A stretch of 64,000 nt of DNA from Agarivorans sp. Alg241-V36 (GTDB lineage: Bacteria; Pseudomonadota; Gammaproteobacteria; Enterobacterales; Celerinatantimonadaceae). Under the pieces are notes generated by a model that made no database searches, was not told where the DNA came from, and saw only the letters and a list, made by a program, of their open reading frames with translations. A program made the translations under genes and the position numbers. How positions within the stretch are numbered: position 1 is the stretch's first letter; the number at the start of each line of letters is the position of its first letter. The stretch lies in NCBI RefSeq assembly GCF_900537085.1, contig NZ_UNRE01000003.1:498971-562970 (forward strand), in the 5' to 3' direction. Below, piece after piece: positions 54,682 to 63,542 of this stretch.

Positions 54682-55650
54682 CTATATGGTGCTTAGGAAT
54701 TCCTTTAAACCTGGCATGGCATAGTAGAAAACTTTGGTTGAAGTATCTTCCACAAGCCTGTCGTTATATATCACAAGCTTTCTAGGGTTCTTTTCTCCCT
54801 GAAAGGTAATGGAGATCTTAGCGGTAACAAAACCCATTACTTGGGCGTCAGCAGAAAATGGCTCAGAGCCAAAAATAAGCTTCGCAAAATCTTCGGCATC
54901 TGTTCCTGACAAGGTTTTTGTATTTGTAGTTCTAACAATCTGGTGGTTGCGTTCTACGTCGATACTTATGACATCAGAATATGGTACCTCAGTGCTTTTG
55001 GTATCTTTGATTAGCCTAATATGCATATCCGCTTCCTCCCATAGATGTGGAGTAGGTGCGGGAATAGGATTTGGCATTGTAGGGCCGGGTGTAGCCACTT
55101 GCCAGACCGAACCTTTTTCAAAGGTTATCCCTTTGCTACCACAATACGTGAAGCCCGTTCTTCCTCTCACTGCACGTTGAAGAGCATTTGCCATCATCCA
55201 TAGCAATCGAGCCCCATCTGCACCTGCACCACTATGGCAAGAGTATATAGACATCATTGTGAAATTCTTAGGCCTTAACTTTTGAAGCTCTGGCCCCCAA
55301 TTACTTTGGTTCCACGTTAGTATGTATTTGTTTATATCGAACGAACCATTTTGCCCAACGCCTGTTTCTAAAAGACCTTCATTTCCATGGCCGCCAATAT
55401 TAAGATTGCCAGCACCTTTTAATATTTCGGCATCTTCCTTTGTATAACCCTCAAAATCATTAGATGATCCATCCATGACTTTAAGGCGGCCTAAATAATT
55501 TGAAACCGCATGGGCCGTACTGCCATGGCGCATACAATTCCAGAAGCGTCCCGCTATGCAATTATTTGCACCATTATCAGGACCATTCGAAACTGAGTTA
55601 TGGTCACCGATTCCATTTATTTCATATTCTTGATACGTGTATTTCATCAT
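54682..55650 (-). CDS. Cassette-encoded caspase-fold-like (clan CD) protein
   Basis: The 322-residue protein has the two motifs of clan CD cysteine peptidases: LNIGGHGNEG (His88) and MMSIYSCHSGAGADG (Cys138, the CHSG of metacaspases). The strands before each are hydrophobic as expected. A Pro-rich linker (PGPTMPNPIPAPTPHL, about 188-203) leads to a C-terminal domain of about 110 residues (SDVISIDVERNHQIVRTTNT) of unknown type. There is no signal peptide. The start is 55650 or 55647 (AGGAG upstream). It is flanked by attC sites on both sides, so it is a mobile cassette. It may be an abortive-defence or effector protease; that is a guess. Confidence 0.75.
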   Translation of the reverse strand: MMKYTYQEYEINGIGDHNSVSNGPDNGANNCIAGRFWNCMRHGSTAHAVSNYLGRLKVMDGSSNDFEGYTKEDAEILKGAGNLNIGGHGNEGLLETGVGQNGSFDINKYILTWNQSNWGPELQKLRPKNFTMMSIYSCHSGAGADGARLLWMMANALQRAVRGRTGFTYCGSKGITFEKGSVWQVATPGPTMPNPIPAPTPHLWEEADMHIRLIKDTKSTEVPYSDVISIDVERNHQIVRTTNTKTLSGTDAEDFAKLIFGSEPFSADAQVMGFVTAKISITFQGEKNPRKLVIYNDRLVEDTSTKVFYYAMPGLKEFLSTI

Positions 55651-55682
55651 CCTCTCCTATTGCTTGTTGCTTTGGTTTAAAA

Positions 55683-55775
55683 ATCTAACGCCGCAATAAG
55701 TGGCTAAAAATTGTGGGCTAAAATCGCGAAGCGATAGCCCGCTGTTTTTAGTCCGACTTAATTGCCTTGTGTACG
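55683..55775 (-). other. Integron-type attC site, 93 bp, with degenerate R''
   Basis: Minus strand: R' end GCGGCGTTAGAT is a good match to GTTRRRY; right arm GCCACTTATT pairs with the left arm AATTAAGTCGG. The inner hairpin GGGCTATCGC / GCGAT..AGCCC is strong. The outer R'' position reads CGTACAC instead of RYYYAAC and overlaps the end of the 84-residue gene. Same orientation as the attC at 54599. Confidence 0.75.
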
Positions 55776-56012
55776 CCCAGCATAGGCATGAACTAATGAG
55801 GTGAAAGTCCTCTGTAGTTGTTCTTTACTGCAAAGGTACGCCCAACCATTTTCTTGAGCTTGTTGGTATCGGGGCGCATAATGAAGGCCGCCTAAACTAA
55901 ACTGCATTTTACCGTTCTTTAAATAAGCCTTAGGTTCTCCGCAAAATATATGCTTAAACGCATTGTTCGAAGTCCAAATGCTAACCCACGCCTCTAAATT
56001 TTCAACGCACAC
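55758..56012 (-). CDS. Hypothetical 84-residue cassette protein
   Basis: I do not recognise this protein. It starts at GTG 56012 without a clear ribosome site; the frame stays open about 36 bp further up to a stop, with no ATG, so the N-terminus may be truncated. It holds a basic/aromatic domain (FGEPKAYLKNGK-like region, LHYAPRYQQAQENGWAYLCSKEQL). Its stop lies inside the attC at 55683-55775. Cysteines at positions 2, 24 and 60 are notable. Low confidence that the annotated start is right. Confidence 0.5.
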   Translation of the reverse strand: MCVENLEAWVSIWTSNNAFKHIFCGEPKAYLKNGKMQFSLGGLHYAPRYQQAQENGWAYLCSKEQLQRTFTSLVHAYAGRTQGN

Positions 56013-56237
56013 TCTGTGCCAGAAAATAACCTTATGATATTTATCAAGTTAATGGAGACTTTCTTAACAGCAAGAATAAATTTGTAAAATTAACTGACAT
56101 TAGTGTTAACTAAATTTGAACTAGAAATGTTCAACAACAAAGCCACTTATATAGTTAGGCACCTAAAATAACGCTGTTAGTTTACTAGACTCGTCACCCT
56201 TAATGTGCGCTATGTCAACATCCTTTACACTTACTCG

Positions 56238-57070
56238 CTAGGTTTTACATACACCTATGTCTACCTGAAGTAATCTAACCTTATCTAGCGGAGCATTGGG
56301 TGTACTAACATCAACGACACTCCACTCAGGTGAACCTTCCAATGGATCTGTACTAGCGACAATTTTAGCTGGGTCATACTCCGCAAATAGTATCTTAAAT
56401 ACCACGGTGCCATCTATAAATGTGGCTTTGAGGGATCGGCTAAAGCGGGGTTTGGATCGTTGAATACTTGACCCAAGGTATAACTACCTAAAGCATTATA
56501 GTAACCAATAGCAAACGATCTTAATCCATTAGAACTATTTTGTATCCACGTATGCTCGTTAGCTCTCAATAACCGCTCTTTTGTGACCCCGTGGTAGGGC
56601 TCTCTTTTAGCGTTAGGACTTGTTGTCATCATAGGTACATGATACCAACGACGCTTAGTATTCTTCTGCGCAACAAAATCTACTGAGGTCATTCCAGCAA
56701 ATGCATAGTTCTTAATAGCGTTTAAATAATCAAGTCGTTCTGAATCTACATGGAAATCATGCGATAGCCAGGATGCGGTAGTGTTCGGCTCAGGAGGGTC
56801 GAATCTCACAATTTCTTGGTTTTCGATTACCGGAATGCCAAGCCAATATCCTTGAGCTAATTGGAACGTTTCAACATCATCACTTATGGGCGCGTCAGAA
56901 ATCTAATCAGGATACCAACCTGAACATTGCGCTATGCAACCACTCCCAGGTCCGCCAAAGCAATCGGTACTTACAGCTTGTGTTAGAGAGGGATCAGAAC
57001 CGCACCCCAATAGGGCCACTGAAACCAGAATCTAGGTGAAAAATAAAGATATATTTCTTGTTAGATACAT
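56238..57070 (-). pseudogene. Lipoprotein pseudogene with two TAG stops and a frameshift
   Basis: Reading from ATG 57070: a lipoprotein signal (FFT-stop-ILVSVALLGCGSDPS), then a Cys-rich stretch (STDCFGGPGSGCIAQCSGWYPD-stop) and a long domain. In-frame TAG codons are at 57034-57032 and 56905-56903. The open part at 56414-56809 carries MTSVDFVAQKNTKRRWYHVP, GVTKERLLRANE and SFAIGYYNALGSYTLGQVFN. Near 56430 the frame must shift by one base to continue as ATFIDGTVVFKILFAEYDPAK, until a TAG at 56240. I recall a similar unnamed family of bacterial proteins with GLTKER and FYNxxGGYTIG stretches. The frame is too broken to be functional as read. Confidence 0.75.
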
Positions 57071-57712
57071 ATACATATTTCCTATCCACGAGGTGCCTAC
57101 ACATCAACAAGAATGAAGTTTGAATTCCCATTGATACAATGTTAACCAAAGCTGTAAAAATTGCTTATGCTGCTCCTAACATCTAACACTAGTAATTAAA
57201 AACACATTCATCAATAATTGATCATATTTTCTGAATGGGTGCTGACAGGCAATAAAACTTGTTCATTCTGACTATGCAAGAGTCAATATCCAAAGCCATG
57301 AGCCCGAACTCAGCAAAAATGCATGGTAAAAAGAATCAGACTTAAAATGCTTGTGGACACAAAATTTGTTCCACTGCATTAATAATCATTCAAGCTTTAC
57401 TATTCGGCCACGGGTGCCGGCAGATTCTCACAAGCTTTTTTGTTTCATAACATAGTGCAACCTGCTTACTTAAGCCCCAACAGGATTACAAAGTTAAGGC
57501 TGATTGAAAAAGCCGAGTGACCATCGCTCCAACAGCCCAACCATGACGATGTAAGTTGGTATTCACCAGGTAGGAAGCGGTTATCATTCAGTGATAACAG
57601 AGGAAGGAAACCTAATGCCTAGCCTTGTCTATAATTTGTTTTACCTCTACTTTCAATCGTCCGTATGTAAAAGACTGGTAAGGCTTGAGTTACTACAAAT
57701 CTAGATATTGCT
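57071..57712. other. Intergenic region without recognisable genes
   Basis: About 640 bp, AT-rich at the left, with no frame I can support and no repeat. It carries scattered GTTAGAT- and ATCTAAC-like heptamers but no pairing arms, so no further attC is called. Confidence 0.4.
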
Positions 57713-57892
57713 TTAGTCCATCAAATGCCAAGAACCATCAGCCTTTTGGCAATAAGTCTGCCCGTCCTGCTCATCGTAATAGCATCGTTCGTAACCGTCT
57801 GGAACTCCCCATTCGTTAGGGAGAGAATATTGTTCGTCTTTTAGTTCTTGCTTGTCGTCTAGTTCTCGTTGCTTATCTTTATTAACTTTCAT
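57713..57892 (-). CDS. Hypothetical 59-residue acidic protein
   Basis: I chose ATG 57892 (GGGG about 6 nt upstream); a TTG at 57904 is possible. The product is hydrophilic with a charged N-terminus (VNKDKQRELDDKQELKDEQ) and a Tyr/Cys/Trp end (GYERCYYDEQDGQTYCQKADGSWHLMD). No family is recognised and no membrane segment is seen. It lies 50 bp after the lipoprotein gene on the same strand. It is small but shows protein-like composition. Confidence 0.5.
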   Translation of the reverse strand: MKVNKDKQRELDDKQELKDEQYSLPNEWGVPDGYERCYYDEQDGQTYCQKADGSWHLMD

Positions 57893-57942
57893 GATTTGCC
57901 CCAAATAGATTTTGAATCAAAATTATAGCTACAACACGTTTC

Positions 57943-59307
57943 TTATTTTGCCGTCACAAAGGAAGTTTTGCAGTGGGATTTGCTTATTGGTTTAAACTCA
58001 TCAAAGTTGCCATCAGGTTGTAGAGCAAACCTTTGTATGGATAGGGAGTCCAAATCTGATGGGGTCAATAACTCGGTTGAACCGTCTTTTAATAGCTTCC
58101 AAACGAGGTCCCCTTTGCTGTCTTTGGCGTGAATTCTATTAGGGCGGTCTTTTTTAATCCAGGTTAAAAGTTTATTCAAATCTCCACCATCTTGATGGAT
58201 AAAGCACACGGGTACTTTAGAAACAGTATCATTAAATTGAATAGTGACTGGCTTTCCTCTCAACATCAAAGCAGATATACGAGGAATACTTGACTGTATT
58301 CCGAGTTTAGTTTTTCCATGGGGGTGATTATCGCTTATTTTGGCCTGTTGATTTACTGAATCAGTTTGTTTATTAACATACTGATATATTGCTTGGTCAT
58401 CATCCTCTTTTAGGGTGAGCGCAGATTCCCCTGTGACACGTCTGACGACATAAGGCATTTCATAAACTAACTCACCAGCTTGCATAGGCAGTATTCCTTT
58501 TCTTATAAAAGTAATACCTTTTTCGCCATTCTCTGCAAACGGCACAATGTTTTTAACAACAAACTTTTCCCCTTCATACTTCAAATTTACATCTACAGTA
58601 TAACTTCCGGTCAGATTAACTTGTGGAAACGGAGCTCTAAGGATAAATTCTGCTGATTGATCTGTAAGTTTAGGGAGGAGCTCTATAACGTCAAAAGTCA
58701 GGTCACTTGTAACAGTAGAAGTATTTGTTCTTTCTAACTCAACACTCGTGCTCAAGAGCTCTCCAATAAATTTATCAAGGCCCAATCCAATATTTGCTTT
58801 TGAGCGGTTAGTTAGAGCGTTTACTACATTTGCTACTTTTATATCAGACTCAATAACGCTCAAACCAGACCAGCCAGTGAAAGACCAGTCAGCATGTAGT
58901 GTTGCGATTAGATGCGCCTCTATAATTCTGTCGGCAGGCTGCATTCGGGAAGTCGCAATGGTGAAAGTGAAACGACGCTTTTGGTTGAATACAGAGAGGT
59001 CATCGATTGTTGATTTAGGTTTTTGACTGATAGGGGTAGCCAGTGCTGTGGCTAACACCGCACTATCGTCTAGTTTTTCGATATAGGCAGCCTGTCCTTT
59101 ATCAGATAAGTCGAGTGCCGTTTTGCGGGTATTAGATTGTGGTGTGCTGGCCACAAACAAGCTGACCGATATAGTGTCAAATGAAGGGCCATAACCAATG
59201 AACATGTTTTCTGGGTCATGCTTTACGTAGTATTTGGGCTCAGGAGGTGAACTATTAGAGCAAGCCGAAAGCAACAGGGTTACTGCTAAAGCAGAGACAT
59301 ATTTCAT
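57943..59307 (-). CDS. Hypothetical lipoprotein, 454 residues
   Basis: The start at ATG 59307 gives a clear lipoprotein signal (LLLSACSNSSPPEP). The mature protein is about 435 residues, beta-rich, with long alternating stretches (RRFTFTIATSRMQPADRIIEAHLIATL, ILRAPFPQVNLTGSYTVDVNLKYEG). Two late Cys residues (PVCFIHQDGGD, SHCKTSF) could pair. It is not a family I can name. It lies among envelope-type genes (beta-barrel and repeat proteins) and should sit on the periplasmic or outer face. Confidence 0.72.
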   Translation of the reverse strand: MKYVSALAVTLLLSACSNSSPPEPKYYVKHDPENMFIGYGPSFDTISVSLFVASTPQSNTRKTALDLSDKGQAAYIEKLDDSAVLATALATPISQKPKSTIDDLSVFNQKRRFTFTIATSRMQPADRIIEAHLIATLHADWSFTGWSGLSVIESDIKVANVVNALTNRSKANIGLGLDKFIGELLSTSVELERTNTSTVTSDLTFDVIELLPKLTDQSAEFILRAPFPQVNLTGSYTVDVNLKYEGEKFVVKNIVPFAENGEKGITFIRKGILPMQAGELVYEMPYVVRRVTGESALTLKEDDDQAIYQYVNKQTDSVNQQAKISDNHPHGKTKLGIQSSIPRISALMLRGKPVTIQFNDTVSKVPVCFIHQDGGDLNKLLTWIKKDRPNRIHAKDSKGDLVWKLLKDGSTELLTPSDLDSLSIQRFALQPDGNFDEFKPISKSHCKTSFVTAK

Positions 59308-59519
59308 AGAGTTACACACCGCTGTTCATTTATTGAACAATAAATGTAGTACGGTGACACTGATATATCAACAAAGCAAGATTATGTCTCACGTAAACCT
59401 AGTAAGGCCTGAGAACACCAGACACTTTCTAGGTTCCCAAACAACGGTTGTTTACATACGTAACTTGAAACTGGACAGAAGCTTGTTAGTGAAGTTATAG
59501 ATGTCCAGTATCTCTCGCT

Positions 59520-60149
59520 CTAAAAGTCGAAACTTAATCCGAGTTCAATATAATTGTCGAAGTCTTCAGAAATGTGGTACCTAATCGTTGGTTTCACCCC
59601 CTTAATGTTGAACATGGCAGAGACTTCATGAGTGTTCATTGAACCTTTGTTGCCCCAATGCTTTGCAACATGGAACGAATGGTAATGACTAAACTCATAT
59701 CCGAAGCTTAACCAGTCAGTCACCTCTTGCACGAGACCAAGGGAAGTATCAACATTAGTTTTGTGCACTGTATTGATCGGCTCGGCTTGGTCGTAACCAA
59801 GGTCAAGTGAACCATACAGCACGGTTGAGTCAGTCACGTATCCTGCGACAAAGTAACCTAACCATGGTTTGACTGAGAACTCTGAGAGTCGCCCAGGAGA
59901 GGATACATATCCAGCAATCTCATGGTAGACACTTCCGGTCAAGAATGAGTAGCCGAAGCCAAACTCTCCGTAGCCTTCTGTATCCACTTCACCGAACACT
60001 CGCCATGAATCGTTAAGATCGTAGCTTGCATTCAGTGTAGCGGTTGTATCTGAACCAAATGATATCGAAAACGTGTCCGTAATGGTGTCCAAGATCTCCG
60101 CCTGAACGTTAAAACTTAGTAGTGTGATTGCTAACAGGCGGAGTTTCAT
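59520..60149 (-). CDS. Outer-membrane beta-barrel-like protein
   Basis: A 209-residue protein with a signal peptide ending in NVQA. The rest is a series of amphipathic strands (TATLNASYDLNDSWRVFGEVD, YGEFGFGYSFLTGSVYHEIAGYV, STVLYGSLDLGYD, LSFGYEFSHYHSF) and it ends in ELGLSFDF, the Phe-terminated outer-membrane signal. It fits an 8- to 10-strand barrel. It starts 9 bp after the acidic repeat protein, so the two are co-transcribed and may form an exporter/anchor pair. Confidence 0.8.
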   Translation of the reverse strand: MKLRLLAITLLSFNVQAEILDTITDTFSISFGSDTTATLNASYDLNDSWRVFGEVDTEGYGEFGFGYSFLTGSVYHEIAGYVSSPGRLSEFSVKPWLGYFVAGYVTDSTVLYGSLDLGYDQAEPINTVHKTNVDTSLGLVQEVTDWLSFGYEFSHYHSFHVAKHWGNKGSMNTHEVSAMFNIKGVKPTIRYHISEDFDNYIELGLSFDF

Positions 60150-60158
60150 GGTTTACCG

Positions 60159-61943
60159 TTACTTGTTAAAGCGAGCTTGCGCTTTCGCTTTGATGTTGTT
60201 TAGTTGATCCTTACTTAGAGATTTCAGCTTGTTTAGGTCTTTGTCGCGGATGTGTACTGCTGTCTTGCGACCGTCTTCATGCTCGATAACCACGATTGTG
60301 TCAACACCGTCTAGCGTGATCTTAGTTAGTGTCGCGCCATCTAGTTCAGAACCCACTGGTCCATCTGTCACTGCAGTGTCAACGTTGATACCGTCACCGA
60401 AACCAGGAAGATTTGGATCAATTTCAGGACGTTCTACACCGTCATCTTCGAAGCCAGGTAGGTCTACAGCACCGCCTTCTGGATTCCAACCTTCTTGACC
60501 ATCACCGTCAAACTCAGGGAAACCACCCTCACCGATTGGGTTACTTGGCGCTTGTGGATCAAGCTCTGGACGTTCTACACCGTCATCTTCGAAGCCAGGT
60601 AGGTCTACAGCACCGCCTTCTGGGTTCCAGCCTTCTTGACCATCACCGTCAAACTCAGGGAAACCACCCTCACCGATTGGGTTACTTGGCGCTTGTGGAT
60701 CAAGCTCTGGACGTTCTACACCGTCATCTTCGAAGCCAGGTAGGTCTACAGCACCGCCTTCTGGATTCCAACCTTCTTGACCATCACCGTCAAACTCAGG
60801 GAAACCACCCTCACCGATTGGGTTACTTGGCGCTTGTGGATCAAGCTCGGGACGTTCTACACCTTCATCTTCGAAGCCTGGTAGGTCTACAGCACCGCCT
60901 TCTGGGTTCCAGCCTTCTTGACCATCACCGTCAAACTCAGGGAAACCACCCTCACCGATTGGGTTACTTGGCGCTTGTGGATCAAGCTCTGGACGCTCTA
61001 CACCGTCATCTTCGAAGCCAGGCATATCGATTGCACCACCTTCTGGTCCCCAGAACTCAGGGTGTAGTGGGCCTTCGAAACCAGGTAGGTCGTTAGCACC
61101 TTCAGGGTTGAAGGTGATAGAGTCACCGTTCATACGAGTAAGAGTGTGGTTGCCATCAACATCAGTTGTCAGTGTTACTGAACCAACCCATGCACCGTTC
61201 TCATCTTTTATAACTAGGATAGCGTCGCCGTTTTCACCGTGACCACGTTCAGCTGTGTAGCCTTCTGGTAGACCAGGCTTAGATGGCAGGTCTGGATGAG
61301 CCACGTCATCAACACCACCGTCGAATTCAGGCATGTCTGGGTCAATTGTGCCGATGTCGAAGCCTGGGTAATCAGGGCCTTCAAAACCAGGGATTTCAGG
61401 AGCATCTTCACCGATTGGGTTCTCGGGCATACCCGGCTTGCTTGGCATTTCAGGTGAACCCGGAAGTTCATTACCGTCAGCGGCTTCACCACCGTTCCAA
61501 TCTACTAAACCACCATCTTGGATTGGGTTCTCGGGACGTGTTGGTTTCTCTGGACGAACGTTATCTTCACCACTTGGTAGGTCAGCGATACCGTTATCAC
61601 CTTCGCCCCACTCAGGAGTATTCTCACCGATTGGGTTACTTGGCGCTTGTGGATCAAGCTCTGGACGCTCTACACCGTCATCTTCAAAGCCAGGGAGGTC
61701 GATTGCTCCGCCTTCTGGTGCCCAGCCTTCAGGGTCGAGAGCATTTTCACCATCATTGCTAGATGAAGAAGAACTAAGTAATGCGATGCCTACAGCTGCA
61801 GCAGAGAAGACCCCAGCAGCGACCTTATCAGAGGTAGACATAGAAGAGCTGTTATCAACTGCCTCGTATGCCTCTAGGTCAGAAGCAGTTGCGTTGAATG
61901 ATAGCGCTGCAATTACGGATGCCGCGATAATGGATTTTTTCAT
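60159..61943 (-). CDS. Acidic surface protein with 47-residue repeats
   Basis: A 594-residue exported protein (signal peptide ending NATA). After a short hydrophobic/serine stretch (GVFSAAAVGIALLSSSSSSND) it is almost wholly acidic and Pro/Gly-rich. Four tandem units of 47 residues read RPELDPQAPSNPIGEGG + FPEFDGDGQEGWNPEGG + AVDLPGFEDDGVE; partial copies lie nearer the N-terminus. The middle region also holds PEKPTRPENPIQDGG and NGDAILVIKDENGAWVGS. The C-terminus is basic (LKSLSKDQLNNIKAKAQARFNK). No Cys. It is likely secreted or cell-surface, perhaps calcium-binding given the acid content. The beta-barrel gene follows at once. Confidence 0.8.
   Translation of the reverse strand: MKKSIIAASVIAALSFNATASDLEAYEAVDNSSSMSTSDKVAAGVFSAAAVGIALLSSSSSSNDGENALDPEGWAPEGGAIDLPGFEDDGVERPELDPQAPSNPIGENTPEWGEGDNGIADLPSGEDNVRPEKPTRPENPIQDGGLVDWNGGEAADGNELPGSPEMPSKPGMPENPIGEDAPEIPGFEGPDYPGFDIGTIDPDMPEFDGGVDDVAHPDLPSKPGLPEGYTAERGHGENGDAILVIKDENGAWVGSVTLTTDVDGNHTLTRMNGDSITFNPEGANDLPGFEGPLHPEFWGPEGGAIDMPGFEDDGVERPELDPQAPSNPIGEGGFPEFDGDGQEGWNPEGGAVDLPGFEDEGVERPELDPQAPSNPIGEGGFPEFDGDGQEGWNPEGGAVDLPGFEDDGVERPELDPQAPSNPIGEGGFPEFDGDGQEGWNPEGGAVDLPGFEDDGVERPELDPQAPSNPIGEGGFPEFDGDGQEGWNPEGGAVDLPGFEDDGVERPEIDPNLPGFGDGINVDTAVTDGPVGSELDGATLTKITLDGVDTIVVIEHEDGRKTAVHIRDKDLNKLKSLSKDQLNNIKAKAQARFNK
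60427..60990. repeat. Four tandem 141-bp repeats
   Basis: The unit starting GGACGTTCTACACC recurs at 60427, 60568, 60709, 60850 and again at 60991, exactly 141 bp apart, with only a few base changes (e.g. ggattcc/gggttcc). A further related copy starts near 61662. The 141-bp period is 47 codons, so unit loss or gain keeps the frame. Confidence 0.9.
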
Positions 61944-62114
61944 TATGATATTCTCGATAAAGTTAAAAGGGCGGTCTCCTATAAAGGAAAGAGACCGGAA
62001 CCAAAGTGTTTAATTAGTTGGGGGGTGAACCTCGACTGATTAAGATTCACAAAGGACACTGCACCGAATGCCCTTTAGGAACTTGCTAGTCAATGCACGA
62101 TACAGACAGGTGCT

Positions 62115-63428
62115 TTAGCGAAACTGAGGCATGTAATCCAAGTTTGCTTCAATCGTTTCATTTAAGGCCGTTTCTAGAACGGTTCCTGTCGTAACGAGTG
62201 GGTTCAAAATTAGCGCTCTGTGTGCTGCATTTCTGTCCCCAGTAACCGCAGCTTCAACGGTCAGTGTTTCAAACTCTTTCAAGACTTGAATTAGACGCAA
62301 GGTGTCTTTCGGGAAGGGAGCAACGTTTAATGGAAGTGGACCAGATTTGGTGATCATGCTGCTTACTTCGACAGTACAATCATGTGGTAGACCATCAATC
62401 GCACCATTGTTTCTCGTGTTCACATGCATGATGGTGCGTTTGTCATTGAAGATAGAGCTCATTAGTTCACAGGCAGCCTCTGAATAGTATTGGCCACCAC
62501 GTTTTTCTAGCTCTTTCGGCTTTTCGTTTAATTCTGGATTGCGGTAAATATCAAACAATCGATTTTCCATGGCTTTAACGACTTCACCGCGAGTACCTGC
62601 GCCACTCGCCTCTTCCAGTTCTTGACCCATAATGTCTTCGCTGGTGTAGTAGTAACGTAAATACGCGCAGGGAATCATACCCATATTACGCAATAGTTCT
62701 GCTGGCCATTTAAACGGAGAAATATTCTGTGGTACGAGTGGATCGTTACCTGAAATCATCTCTTCCACCACATCTTGTAGCTTGTCACGGCCTTCGTGTA
62801 ATACTTTACGTGCCCAAATAAAGTGATTTAGTCCCGCGACTTGTAATACAAAGTCCTGTTCATTGGCATCCAGTATTTTTGCGATGCCTTTTTGCATAAT
62901 GACAGGCACATTGCACAAACCAACAGCGTTCACTTTGGTATGTTTCAAGATAGCTTCCGTTACCATGCCGGACGGATTGGTGAAGTTCAGTAGCCAAGCA
63001 TCAGGGCACAGCACTTCCATTTCTCGTGCAATTTCTAAGGCAATAGGAATCGTGCGACACGCGTTTGCAAACCCACCTAATCCATTGGTTTCTTGACCAA
63101 TCATTCCATACTTTAGGGAAATCCGTTCATCACGAATTCGACCTTCCAAACACCCTGCGCGGAACTGCGAACAAACAAAATCGGCACCTTCTAGGGCAGG
63201 CTTTCGCTCCAAGGTCACATGAACATCAATATGTGACATATTATTCTTAGCCAGCATACGGCGAGTCAATTCACCAATAATGCTAACTTTTTCTGCGCCA
63301 TCTTCGATATCAACCAGCCATAACTCGCCAATTGGCAATTCATCATTACGCTTAATTAGACCTTCAATGAGTTCTGGAGTGTAACTTGAGCCTGCGCCAA
63401 TAATGGTGATTTTTAAGTGTTTGTTCAT
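62115..63428 (-). CDS. GH4 6-phospho-glycosidase
   Basis: I chose ATG 63428 (AAGG 8 nt upstream), giving 437 residues. This is a family-4 glycosidase, which uses NAD+ and a divalent metal: KITIIGAGSSYTPELIEGLI (Rossmann), GQETNGLGGFANACR, LLNFTNPSGMVTEA, VGLCNVPVIMQ (metal-site Cys) and VAGLNHFIWARKVL. The CNVP and GLNHF pattern fits LicH/CelF-type 6-phospho-beta-glucosidases. It needs sugar phosphates, normally made by a PTS, which is not in the window. It is divergent from a LysR gene at 63543. Confidence 0.92.
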   Translation of the reverse strand: MNKHLKITIIGAGSSYTPELIEGLIKRNDELPIGELWLVDIEDGAEKVSIIGELTRRMLAKNNMSHIDVHVTLERKPALEGADFVCSQFRAGCLEGRIRDERISLKYGMIGQETNGLGGFANACRTIPIALEIAREMEVLCPDAWLLNFTNPSGMVTEAILKHTKVNAVGLCNVPVIMQKGIAKILDANEQDFVLQVAGLNHFIWARKVLHEGRDKLQDVVEEMISGNDPLVPQNISPFKWPAELLRNMGMIPCAYLRYYYTSEDIMGQELEEASGAGTRGEVVKAMENRLFDIYRNPELNEKPKELEKRGGQYYSEAACELMSSIFNDKRTIMHVNTRNNGAIDGLPHDCTVEVSSMITKSGPLPLNVAPFPKDTLRLIQVLKEFETLTVEAAVTGDRNAAHRALILNPLVTTGTVLETALNETIEANLDYMPQFR

Positions 63429-63542
63429 CGTGATACCTTGCATAGATAAGATGAGTTAATTTAAAGGCATATAAAGCTTGTTTACAAACCAGTAATAACT
63501 TGTTACAAATTAGCTATTCTAATCCATAGCAAAGAGTGCACT

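Noticed and set aside
56059..56160. A GCCTAAC/GTTAAG pair that might be another attC before the 84-residue gene
   Set aside because: The arms do not pair (CTATATAAGTGGC has no complementary partner inside), so at most a remnant half-site.
56238..57070. Amber recoding (pyrrolysine or suppressor) to explain the two TAG codons
   Set aside because: A separate frameshift near 56430 is also needed, which points to decay; no tRNA or pyl genes were seen.
57055..57190. GTTAGAT at about 57059 and ATCTAAC at about 57182 as attC boxes
   Set aside because: Orientation and lack of complementary arms rule out an attC.
60413..61096. Long plus-strand frames antisense to the repeat protein
   Set aside because: They arise from the 141-bp repeat read in another frame and have no start signals or protein-like composition.
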